A DNA stretch of 64,000 nucleotides, taken from NCBI RefSeq assembly GCF_028747645.1, contig NZ_CP118100.1, forward strand, positions 2,728,001-2,792,000, read 5' to 3'. Source of the DNA: Microbacterium esteraromaticum. GTDB taxonomy: Bacteria; Actinomycetota; Actinomycetes; Actinomycetales; Microbacteriaceae. The notes below the pieces were generated by a model that was not told the origin of the DNA, made no database searches, and saw nothing but the letters and a program-made list of their open reading frames with translations. Numbering within the stretch: position 1 is the stretch's first letter; every line of letters starts with the position of its first letter. Both the position numbers and the translations under genes were made by a program. Of the stretch, positions 57,267-64,000 are shown one piece after another.

Positions 57267-58436
57267 TCATGCGTCGATGCCGTTCAGGCGCAGCATCCCG
57301 TGCCAGCGCTGCTGCGCCAGCTCGGGGTTCTCCAGCGCGAGCGAGGCGTTGGCCAACTCGACGATGCGCGACAGGTGCGGCAGGCTGCGCGCTGAGTGCA
57401 GGCCCCCGACCATCTGAAACGCCGGCTGGTGGCCGTTGAGCCAGGACAGGAACGCGACACCGGTCTTGTAATAGAACGTGGGTGTGGCGAACACCTGCCG
57501 GCTGAGCTCTTCGGTGGGTCCGAGGATGCGCGCGTAGGCGGCGTGATCACCGGCATCCAACGCCTGGATCGCCGCCGACGCGACCGGGGTGATCGCAGCG
57601 AAGGCGCCCAGCAGAGCATCCGAGTACGACCGCTCGCCGACACCCGAATCGCCGATCAGCGAGACATAGTTGAAGTCGTCGCCGGTGAACATGCGCACGC
57701 CCTGCGGCAGTCGCTCGCGCACCGAGATCTCGCTCTCAGCGTTGAGCAGACTCATCTTCACACCCGCGATCCTCGCCGGATCCTCGGCGATGATCTGCAG
57801 CAGCACCTCGGCGGCCGCAGGCCACTCGGTCGATCCGAAGTACCCCTCCAATTGCGGGTCGAACGCCGTGCCCAGCCAGTGCAGCACGACCGGAGTGGTC
57901 GCCTTGTCGAGCACGGCACGGTAGACGCGCCGGTAGTCGTCGGCGCTCGTCGCGGTGCGCGCAAGGTGACGGGATGCCATCAGCACCGGTCCCGCACCCT
58001 GCTCCTCCGTGAAGTGCAGCTGAGCGGTGTACGCGTCGATGATCTGGTCGAGCGAGAGGTGCTCGTCGTCGATGTGGTCGGTGTTGACGCCGACCACGAC
58101 CGAGCCGCCCTCCTCGCGGGCGACCTGGGCGCTGCGTGCGATCAGCTCGCGAGTGGCGGCCGCGTCGAGGCCCATGTTGCGCTGCGCCGTGTCCATGGCG
58201 TCGGCGACGCCGAGTCCCCACGAGTACGCGTTGCGGCGGAACGCGAGCGTGGCGTCCCAGTCGATGTCGGCGGGCTGCCCCGGCGTGTTGTCAGCGTGCA
58301 CCTTGGGCACGACGTGCGCGGCCGCGTAGGCGACGCGGCTGCGCAGGGCGGATGCCGGACGCGCGTACGCGCCGGAGTCGTTCAGTGCGGCATCCGAGAT
58401 CGCTCCGGATGCTGCCAGCAGGCGAAGCGTCGTCAT
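57267..58436 (-). CDS. DUF993-family protein
   Basis: A 389-residue protein of the DUF993 family, a group with a TIM-barrel, dihydrodipicolinate-synthase-like outline. Features are VVVGVNTDHIDDEHLSLDQI, PVVLHWLGTAFDPQLEGYFG and GVKMSLLNAESEISVRERLP, where the lysine of AGVKMSLL sits where class I aldolase-like enzymes have the Schiff-base lysine. The family regularly occurs with Gfo/Idh oxidoreductases and TIM-barrel isomerases, so a lyase or aldolase step in sugar breakdown is plausible (inference). Overlaps the Gfo/Idh gene by TGATG. Confidence 0.85.
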   Translation of the reverse strand: MTTLRLLAASGAISDAALNDSGAYARPASALRSRVAYAAAHVVPKVHADNTPGQPADIDWDATLAFRRNAYSWGLGVADAMDTAQRNMGLDAAATRELIARSAQVAREEGGSVVVGVNTDHIDDEHLSLDQIIDAYTAQLHFTEEQGAGPVLMASRHLARTATSADDYRRVYRAVLDKATTPVVLHWLGTAFDPQLEGYFGSTEWPAAAEVLLQIIAEDPARIAGVKMSLLNAESEISVRERLPQGVRMFTGDDFNYVSLIGDSGVGERSYSDALLGAFAAITPVASAAIQALDAGDHAAYARILGPTEELSRQVFATPTFYYKTGVAFLSWLNGHQPAFQMVGGLHSARSLPHLSRIVELANASLALENPELAQQRWHGMLRLNGIDA

Positions 58437-59590
58437 CAGAGCGACAGCTTCTCGATCGCCACCTTGCGCCCTTCGGCGCTGGAGGTGAGGCCCGCCTCGG
58501 CGAACTGCACACCGCGCGCACCGGCGAGCAGGTCGAAGTCGTACTCGGTGCCCAGGACGTACGAGGTGAGGTACTCCTCCCACTGCTGACGGAAGCCGTT
58601 GAGGAAGACGTCGTTGGTGGGGACGTTCTGCCAGTCGGCGTCGTAGTCGTGGGTGTCTTCGAGGTCGGGGTTCCAGACCGGCTTGGGCGTGGCGTTGCGC
58701 GGCTGTATCTTGCAGCCGAACAGGCCCACGACGGCCGAACCGTGCGTGCCGTCGACCTGGAACTCGACGAGCTCGTCGCGGTTGACGCGCACGGTCCACG
58801 ACGAGTTGATCTCGGCGATCACGCCGCCGTCGAGCTCGAAGATGCCGTACGCGGCGTCTTCGGCGGTGGCGGTGTAGTGCTCGCCCTTCTCATCCCAGCG
58901 ATCGGCGATGTGCACGGCGGCCTGCGCGTACACGCTCTTGACCTCGCCGAAGAGGTTCTCGAGCACGTAGTTCCAGTGCGGGAACATGTCGCTGATGATG
59001 CCGCCACCGTCATCGGTGCGGTAGTTCCACGACGGGCGCTGCGCGGGCTGCCAGTCGCCCTCGAACACCCAGTAGCCGAACTCGCCCCGCACCGACAGGA
59101 TGCGACCGAAGAAGCCCGAGTCGATCAGGCGCTTGAGCTTCTGCAGGCCCGGCAGGTAGAGCTTGTCGTGCACCACACCGGTCTTGACGCCGGCCTGCTG
59201 CGCCAGGCGCGCCAGCTCGAGCGCCTCATCCACCGACTCGGCCGTGGGCTTCTCGGTGTAGATCGCCTTTCCGGCGGCGATGGCCTTGCGGATAGCGGTG
59301 GCGCGCGCCTTGGTCACCAGGAAGTCGGCGTAGATCTCCCACTGCGGGTCGGCCAGAGCGGCGTCGAGGTCGGTGGTGTAGTCGGCGATGTCGTGCTGCG
59401 CGGCGATCTCGGCGAGCTTGGCCTCGTTGCGGCCGACGAGCAGCGGCTTGACGGTGACCTTCGTGCCGTCGGGGAGCTCGATGCCGCCCTGGTCGCGGAT
59501 CGCCAGGATCGATCGCACCAGGTGCTGGCGGTAGCCCATGCGCCCGGAGACGCCGTTCATGATGATGCCGATCTCGCGTGCGTCGGTCAT
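58436..59590 (-). CDS. Gfo/Idh/MocA-family oxidoreductase
   Basis: A 384-residue NAD(P)-dependent dehydrogenase. The N-terminal Rossmann domain starts IGIIMNGVSGRMGYRQHLVR, an unusual but recognisable glycine-rich loop. The EKP motif that carries the cofactor-proximal lysine is IYTEKPTAESVDEAL near residue 115. The C-terminal sheet has GGGIISDMFPHWNYVLENLFG with the catalytic histidine. First gene of the operon; oxidises a sugar or cyclitol to a keto form for the isomerases. Confidence 0.9.
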   Translation of the reverse strand: MTDAREIGIIMNGVSGRMGYRQHLVRSILAIRDQGGIELPDGTKVTVKPLLVGRNEAKLAEIAAQHDIADYTTDLDAALADPQWEIYADFLVTKARATAIRKAIAAGKAIYTEKPTAESVDEALELARLAQQAGVKTGVVHDKLYLPGLQKLKRLIDSGFFGRILSVRGEFGYWVFEGDWQPAQRPSWNYRTDDGGGIISDMFPHWNYVLENLFGEVKSVYAQAAVHIADRWDEKGEHYTATAEDAAYGIFELDGGVIAEINSSWTVRVNRDELVEFQVDGTHGSAVVGLFGCKIQPRNATPKPVWNPDLEDTHDYDADWQNVPTNDVFLNGFRQQWEEYLTSYVLGTEYDFDLLAGARGVQFAEAGLTSSAEGRKVAIEKLSL

Positions 59591-59770
59591 GGTGATCCGT
59601 TCTGTCGGTGATGCTCGGAAGTCTGTGCGCTCCGCATTCGTACGGGTAAGCGCTTTCCGCTATCAAAGCAGGTCGGGTCATCGAGCGCAACCTTCGAACG
59701 CTCGAGACGGTCGACAGAGAGCGCGTCAGTGACAGAGAGCGTCAGTGACAGCGACGGCCGACAGAGAGCG
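59591..59770 (-). other. upstream region of the sugar operon
   Basis: Holds the promoter region of the Gfo/Idh operon with the LacI-type operator and, at its far end, the tandem repeats that adjoin marR. No gene seen. Confidence 0.6.
59645..59658. promoter_or_regulatory. LacI-type operator
   Basis: GGTAAGCGCTTTCC, centred on the palindrome AGCGCT, 55 bp before the Gfo/Idh start. LacI-family proteins of this kind bind such CG-centred palindromes. Confidence 0.75.
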
Positions 59771-59775
59771 TCAGC
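59713..59775. repeat. imperfect tandem repeat containing the marR stop codon
   Basis: GACAGAGAGCGCGTCAGT (59713), GACAGAGAGCGTCAGT (59731), a diverged unit GACAGCGACGGCC (59747) and GACAGAGAGCGTCAGC (59760-59775). In the last unit TCA at 59771-59773 is the marR stop. The same TCA is present in the other intact units. Confidence 0.85.
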
Positions 59776-60283
59776 GACCGAGCGCGTCGAGGAGATCGGC
59801 GAAGTGCTCGAGGTCGTCGGCCGACCAGGCGCGCAGGCGGTCGCCGAGGCGCTCCTTGTACGTCGCGCGCGCGATCTCGACGCGCTCCTGCGCGAGTTCC
59901 GTCGCGACGAGGCGGCGAGCGCGTCGGTCGTCGGGGTCACGGATGCTGTCGACCAGCCCCAGCTCTTCGAGCTGACGCACCTGACGACTCACCGTGGACT
60001 TGTCGGTCTGCAGTCGATCGATGATCTCGCCCGCCGTTGTCGCCGTGCCGTTCACGATCGACGTGAGCACCTGGTAGCCGAGCGGCTGCAGATCCGGATG
60101 CACCGAGGCCGCCGCCTCACGCCATCCCACTCGGATGCGGGCGAACAGCCGCCCGAGCTCGTGCTCGACGCGCGAGACGGCCTGATCGAGCTCGATGTCG
60201 CCCACGCCGATGCGGCCGTCCGTGCCGTCTGAGGCATCGGCGCCGACGGCAGCACCGTCGGCCGCGTGCGGGGCGGCGGTCAT
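59771..60283 (-). CDS. MarR-family transcriptional regulator
   Basis: A 170-residue MarR protein. The winged helix is TTAGEIIDRLQTDKSTVSRQ, VRQLEELGLVDSIRDPDDRRARRLVATEL near residues 80-135. It begins at ATG 60281-60283; the longer open frame has no site. It lies 52 bp downstream of the MFS transporter gene on the same strand and likely represses it by binding the palindrome at 62072-62087. Confidence 0.88.
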   Translation of the reverse strand: MTAAPHAADGAAVGADASDGTDGRIGVGDIELDQAVSRVEHELGRLFARIRVGWREAAASVHPDLQPLGYQVLTSIVNGTATTAGEIIDRLQTDKSTVSRQVRQLEELGLVDSIRDPDDRRARRLVATELAQERVEIARATYKERLGDRLRAWSADDLEHFADLLDALGR

Positions 60284-60335
60284 CCCGCCAGTGTACGACG
60301 CGGCCGCGCACGAATCGGCGACGGGCGCCACCCGG

Positions 60336-62018
60336 TCAGCGTGTGCGTGCACCGTCGCCTCCGGCATCCGAAACGACGCGGATGCCACCGGTGACGGCCA
60401 TCGATGCGCCGACCTCTGCCTCGGCGACCTCGATCGTCGATTCCTCGGCCTGCTCCCGCAGCAGTTCGGCCGAGGTCTTGGTCGACAGGGGCTTGTTGCG
60501 GATGAACGCGATCGCGATGACCCCGACCACCGCCAGTGGAATGGCGATCATGAAGGCGTCGGCGATGCCGTGCCCGTACGCGGATTCCACGATGACTCGG
60601 ATGCTGTCGGGCAGCTCTCCGACCTTCGGGACGTCTCCGGAAGCCAGCCCCTGCAACGCGTCAACCTCGTCGGGCGCCGCCGGGGTGAAACCGGCCAGGC
60701 CGTCGGCGATGTAGACCCCGACACGGGAGGCGAGCAGCGCACCCATGATGGTCACGCCGATCGTGCCGGCGATCGTACGGAAGAAGTTCACGTTCGACGA
60801 TGCCGCACCAAGCTGCTGCGGCGGGGTGTCGTTCTGAACGATCAGCGTGAGGTTCTGCATGACCATGCCGAGTCCCGCGCCGAGCACGAACATGTAGGTG
60901 GCGACGAGGGCGAACGGGGTGTCATAGCGCAGCGTCGACATCAGTGTGACGCCGATCAGGGTGAGCGCCGAGCCGGTCAGCATCCACCCCTTCCACTTTC
61001 CGAAGCGGCTCACCAACTGGCCGATGATGATCGACGCACCCATCTGACCGACGATCATCGGGATCGTCATCAGTCCCGACTCGGTCGGCGTGGCGCCCCG
61101 CGCCAACTGGAAGTACTGGGCGAGGAAGACGGACGTGGCGAACATCGACACACCGATCGCGATCGAGGCGATCACCGAGAGCGTGAACGTGCGGTTGCGG
61201 AACAGCGACATCGGCACGATCGGCTCTTTCACGACGAACTCGACGGCGATGAAGGCGACCAGGAAGACACCTGCGATGCTCGCGAGGATCCAGCTGGTGG
61301 CGGAATCCCACGCGAACTGGCTGCCGCCCATCGACACCCAGATCAGCAGGGTTGACACCCCCACAGCCAGCAGAACGATGCCGAGATAGTCGATAGAGAC
61401 CTTGGCCTTCTGCGGCTTGGGCAGGTGCAGGGTCACCTGCAGCAGGATCAGGGCGAGCACCGCGAAGGGGACGCCGATGAAGAAGTTGGCGCGCCACCCC
61501 CACGTGTCGGTGATGACGCCGCCGAGTAGCGGCCCGCCGATCGTGGCGAACGCCATGACACCGCCGACCACCCCCATGTACTTGCCACGCTCACGGGGAG
61601 AGATCAGAAGTGCCACGGCGACCATGACCAACGACATCAGACCGCCGACGCCGATGCCCTGCACGACGCGCACCGCGATGAGCATGTTCATGTCGACCGA
61701 GAACCCGGCGGTCACCGTGCCGACAGTGAAGAGGATGAGCGACAGCTGCACCAGGATCTTGCGGTCGAGAAGGTCGGCGAGCTTTCCCCAGACCGGCGTC
61801 GAGACAGCTGTGGCGAGCAGGCTCGCGGTGATCACCCAGGTGTACTGCGATTGCGTTCCGCCGAGGTCTGCGACGATCACCGGCAGCGAGGTCGAGACGA
61901 CCGTGCCCGAAAGGACGGCGACGAACATGCCGACGATGAGGCCCGAGATGGCGGTGAAGACCTCGCGCGCGGAGCGCTGCGGGACGGGATCCGAATGGGT
62001 GGCTGCGGTGGTACTCAA
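60336..62018 (-). CDS. MFS drug efflux transporter (DHA2, 14-TMS)
   Basis: A 560-residue transporter beginning at TTG, 14 transmembrane segments expected. Motif A is GKLADLLDRKILVQLSL near residue 78; motif C-like GGVMAFATIGGPLLGG is near 150, which is characteristic of proton antiporters. EmrB/QacA-type DHA2 pumps export drugs. AGGAG precedes the start by about ten bases. It is followed by a marR gene in the same operon, the usual autoregulated arrangement. Confidence 0.9.
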   Translation of the reverse strand: MSTTAATHSDPVPQRSAREVFTAISGLIVGMFVAVLSGTVVSTSLPVIVADLGGTQSQYTWVITASLLATAVSTPVWGKLADLLDRKILVQLSLILFTVGTVTAGFSVDMNMLIAVRVVQGIGVGGLMSLVMVAVALLISPRERGKYMGVVGGVMAFATIGGPLLGGVITDTWGWRANFFIGVPFAVLALILLQVTLHLPKPQKAKVSIDYLGIVLLAVGVSTLLIWVSMGGSQFAWDSATSWILASIAGVFLVAFIAVEFVVKEPIVPMSLFRNRTFTLSVIASIAIGVSMFATSVFLAQYFQLARGATPTESGLMTIPMIVGQMGASIIIGQLVSRFGKWKGWMLTGSALTLIGVTLMSTLRYDTPFALVATYMFVLGAGLGMVMQNLTLIVQNDTPPQQLGAASSNVNFFRTIAGTIGVTIMGALLASRVGVYIADGLAGFTPAAPDEVDALQGLASGDVPKVGELPDSIRVIVESAYGHGIADAFMIAIPLAVVGVIAIAFIRNKPLSTKTSAELLREQAEESTIEVAEAEVGASMAVTGGIRVVSDAGGDGARTR

Positions 62019-62071
62019 AGGCGTGGGCGCTCCTGGATAGATAGTTGATCGACGTCAACGATACGCCACTA

Positions 62072-62087
62072 GTTGCGATTGAGCAAC
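62072..62087. promoter_or_regulatory. candidate MarR operator upstream of the MFS gene
   Basis: GTTGC and GCAAC around GATTGA, 54 bp before the TTG start. A second related site GTTGATCGACGTCAAC is at 62044-62059. Confidence 0.6.
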
Positions 62088-62210
62088 CATTGCACAAGAT
62101 CAATCACGAGCCGAGCGAGCGAGCGAGCGAGAACAAGAAGCCGGAGCCGACGCAGCTCACCCCGAAAGCCCCTATGGTTGACGCGCAGCATCCGATCCAA
62201 TGGAGGACTG

Positions 62211-62297
62211 ATGACCACCCCGTACGAACTCGACGCACACGCGCACGGGGCCGCGCCACGGCATCCGATCACCACCGGCCTCGCCACCTTCGCATGA
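62211..62297 (+). CDS. 28-residue leader peptide coupled to the DUF2264 gene
   Basis: The frame MTTPYELDAHAHGAAPRH is followed by PITTGLATFA and ends at a TGA that overlaps the ATG of the DUF2264 gene (ATGA). GGAGG lies four bases before its ATG. A good ribosome site on such a short frame with direct coupling indicates that it is translated, possibly to aid expression of the next gene. It has no recognised domain; it might alternatively be the remnant of a longer N-terminus. Confidence 0.5.
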   Translation: MTTPYELDAHAHGAAPRHPITTGLATFA

Positions 62298-64000
62298 TCA
62301 CCCTCCCCGCCGCCGACACCGCTCTCTCGCCTTTCACCGGCTGGACACGCGCACACTGGGAGCGCGTTGCCGACACGATCCTCGACGGAGCCGCCCGCCA
62401 CGCCAGCCCCACCGGATCGCTGATCCGCTACCCCGGAGTCCCGGGCGGCCTCGGACGCGACATCGACCATCTCGAGGGCTTCACGCGCACGTTCATGCTG
62501 GCGTCGTTCCGCATCGCCGGCGATCCCGCCCGCACCCAGTCGCTGGCCCGGCGCTACGCGCGCGGCATCGCCGCCGGGGTCGATCCGACGCATCCGGAGC
62601 GCTGGGTGCGCATCGAAGAGCACGCCCAGGCGAAGGTCGAGGCTGCGGCGCTCGCACTGGGACTGCACCTCACGCGCGACACCGTCTGGGCACAGCTCGA
62701 CGATCGCGCGCGAACGCAGACGATCGACTACCTCTCGGCATTCATGGGCGAGCCGTATCCGCCGAACAACTGGGCCTGGTTCCGCATCATGGTGTCGTTC
62801 TTCCTCGAGAGCGTGGGCGGGCCGTTCTCGGCATCCGACCGCGACGAGGACTTCGCACTGCTAGACGGATTCGACCTGCCCGGTGGGTGGACCTCCGATG
62901 GCGTCGGCCGCGACTTCGACCACTACTGCGGGTGGGCGCTGCCGTTCTACCCGATCGTCTGGGCGCAGCTCGTTCAGGACGATGCCCGCTATGCCCAGCG
63001 GGTGGCTCGGTACACAGAGCGACTGGACGACTACCTCGATGACGCGCTGCACCTGATCGGCGCCGACGGGGCACCGCTACTGCAGGGTCGCAGCCTCACC
63101 TACCGGTTCGCCACGGCGGCCCCCGCGTGGGCGGCCGCGTTCCACGGGCGATCCCGCCACGATCCCGGACTGCTGCGCCGGGCCGCAAGCGGCCAGATCA
63201 AGCATTTCGTCGAGCGCGGCGCCCCCGATGCCGATGGCGTCCTCTCACTCGGCTGGCACCATCCGTGGCGGGCGATCGCGCAGAACTACTCGGGGCTGGG
63301 ATCGCCCTATTGGGCGGCGAAAGGGATGCTGGGGCTGGCCCTGCCCGCTTCGCACCCCGCGTGGACCGCGCCCGAGCAACCGCTGCCGATCGACCGCGGC
63401 GCCTTCGCGCGTGCCCTGTCCGCGCCCGGGTGGCTCGCCATGGGAACGACCGACGGCATCGTGCGCATCGTCAACCACGGCACCGACCATCGCGCCGAGG
63501 GCACCGACCACCCCGACGCGCCCCTGTACGCGAAGTTCGGCTACTCGACAGCGACCGCCCCCGTGCTGACCGATCCCGGCGTCTCCTGGCCCGTCGACGG
63601 GACAGTGGCGCTCGTGCGCGACGGACTGCCCAGCCACCGCTCGGGATTCACCGTGGGGAACACGCTCGCCCTGGACGCGCAGACCCTCCTGGGTTGGTCG
63701 ACGTCGACAGCCCACTGGCCGATCGGCTACGAGGCAGGACCGGACCACGGCGTCGGCACCCACCACGGCGCAACGATGCACGGGCCGCGCATCGACACCG
63801 TATCGGTGACCCACGGCGCGTGGGAGGTGCGATTGATCCGCGTGCACGCCGATGCGCCGCTGCAGCCGGGCGACACACTGCGCGTCGGCGGCTGGGCGCT
63901 GACCGGCGACGTGGCCCCGTTCACCGACGGCCCTGCGCCGAGTGACGCAGCACCCCACGCCGCATGGGCACGGACCGAGCGACTGGCGACCGGCGTCGTG
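62294..64000 (+). CDS. DUF2264-family protein, partial (3' end outside window)
   Basis: An open frame of 569 codons running to the end of the window. The N-terminus SPFTGWTRAHWERVADTIL, then GLGRDIDHLEGFTRTFMLAS, GEPYPPNNWAWFRIMVSFFLE and GRSLTYRFATAAPAWAA are DUF2264 signatures; the first 380 residues form an (alpha/alpha) barrel-like region. The family is found with polysaccharide lyases and glycoside hydrolases. About 60-80 residues are probably missing at the end. No signal peptide, so it acts in the cytoplasm. Its start is coupled to the 28-residue frame. Confidence 0.88.
   Translation, partial: MITLPAADTALSPFTGWTRAHWERVADTILDGAARHASPTGSLIRYPGVPGGLGRDIDHLEGFTRTFMLASFRIAGDPARTQSLARRYARGIAAGVDPTHPERWVRIEEHAQAKVEAAALALGLHLTRDTVWAQLDDRARTQTIDYLSAFMGEPYPPNNWAWFRIMVSFFLESVGGPFSASDRDEDFALLDGFDLPGGWTSDGVGRDFDHYCGWALPFYPIVWAQLVQDDARYAQRVARYTERLDDYLDDALHLIGADGAPLLQGRSLTYRFATAAPAWAAAFHGRSRHDPGLLRRAASGQIKHFVERGAPDADGVLSLGWHHPWRAIAQNYSGLGSPYWAAKGMLGLALPASHPAWTAPEQPLPIDRGAFARALSAPGWLAMGTTDGIVRIVNHGTDHRAEGTDHPDAPLYAKFGYSTATAPVLTDPGVSWPVDGTVALVRDGLPSHRSGFTVGNTLALDAQTLLGWSTSTAHWPIGYEAGPDHGVGTHHGATMHGPRIDTVSVTHGAWEVRLIRVHADAPLQPGDTLRVGGWALTGDVAPFTDGPAPSDAAPHAAWARTERLATGVV

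Overview
The window is high-GC chromosomal DNA with actinobacterial gene content. Base composition, the many GGATGCC/GCATCCG codon pairs, GTG/TTG starts, ATGA and TGATG overlaps and gene families such as DUF2264 and DUF993 all point to Microbacteriaceae, most likely Microbacterium or a close relative. The genus is an inference. The DNA looks chromosomal: it carries a complete rRNA operon, a tRNA and housekeeping genes (radA, clpC, pheA, pgm).

Layout. (1) 1-3.2 kb is a decayed accessory segment: an antitoxin-like gene, a broken gene, the C-terminal stub of a tyrosine recombinase, a GNAT-like protein and an intact IS256-group insertion sequence with terminal repeats and an 8-bp target duplication. 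All of it lies against the 3' end of tRNA-Ser(CGA). (2) 3.3-14.9 kb is a proline/hydroxyproline catabolic island: FAD monooxygenase, ornithine-cyclodeaminase family reductase, proline-racemase family protein and prolidase-like amidohydrolase on one side. On the other strand is a five-gene operon for a three-part D-hydroxyproline-type dehydrogenase, a second racemase/epimerase and a ketoglutarate-semialdehyde-type dehydrogenase. Beside it sit an orphan protein with a 2-oxoglutarate/Fe(II) dioxygenase signature and a cysteine-cluster HTH regulator. (3) 15.0-22.2 kb is a nearly complete molybdenum-cofactor and molybdate-uptake locus (mogA, moaE, moaD, moaC, moeA, a moeB/thiF homologue, modABC, moaA). 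(4) 22.3-29.3 kb is radA, small conserved genes, a TetR/DUF3995 pair and clpC. (5) 29.6-31.3 kb is a small membrane-protein/XRE cassette under a promoter overlapped by a perfect palindrome. (6) 31.3-41.5 kb holds a beta-propeller hydrolase, an RpiR regulator and an operon of amino-acid permease, glutamine-synthetase-like ligase, FluG-like amidohydrolase, M20 hydrolase and class III aminotransferase, followed by a divergent dicarboxylate/amino-acid symporter. This looks like an amine or amino-acid catabolic pathway running through a gamma-glutamyl-type ligation. (7) 41.5-43.2 kb is a MerR/Hsp20 stress pair and a phosphoribosyltransferase. (8) 43.2-48.9 kb is the rRNA operon on the minus strand. 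(9) 49.1-53.0 kb is a luciferase-like oxidoreductase, pheA and pgm. (10) 53.1-64.0 kb is a sugar-catabolism region (glycerate kinase, LacI regulator, two TIM-barrel isomerases, DUF993, Gfo/Idh/MocA), a MarR/MFS efflux pair and the start of a DUF2264 gene that runs off the window.

The most unusual non-coding structure is in region 10. Three genes end inside short tandem repeats whose unit contains the gene's own stop codon, and two copies of a roughly 65-bp palindromic repeat sit between genes of the sugar operon.
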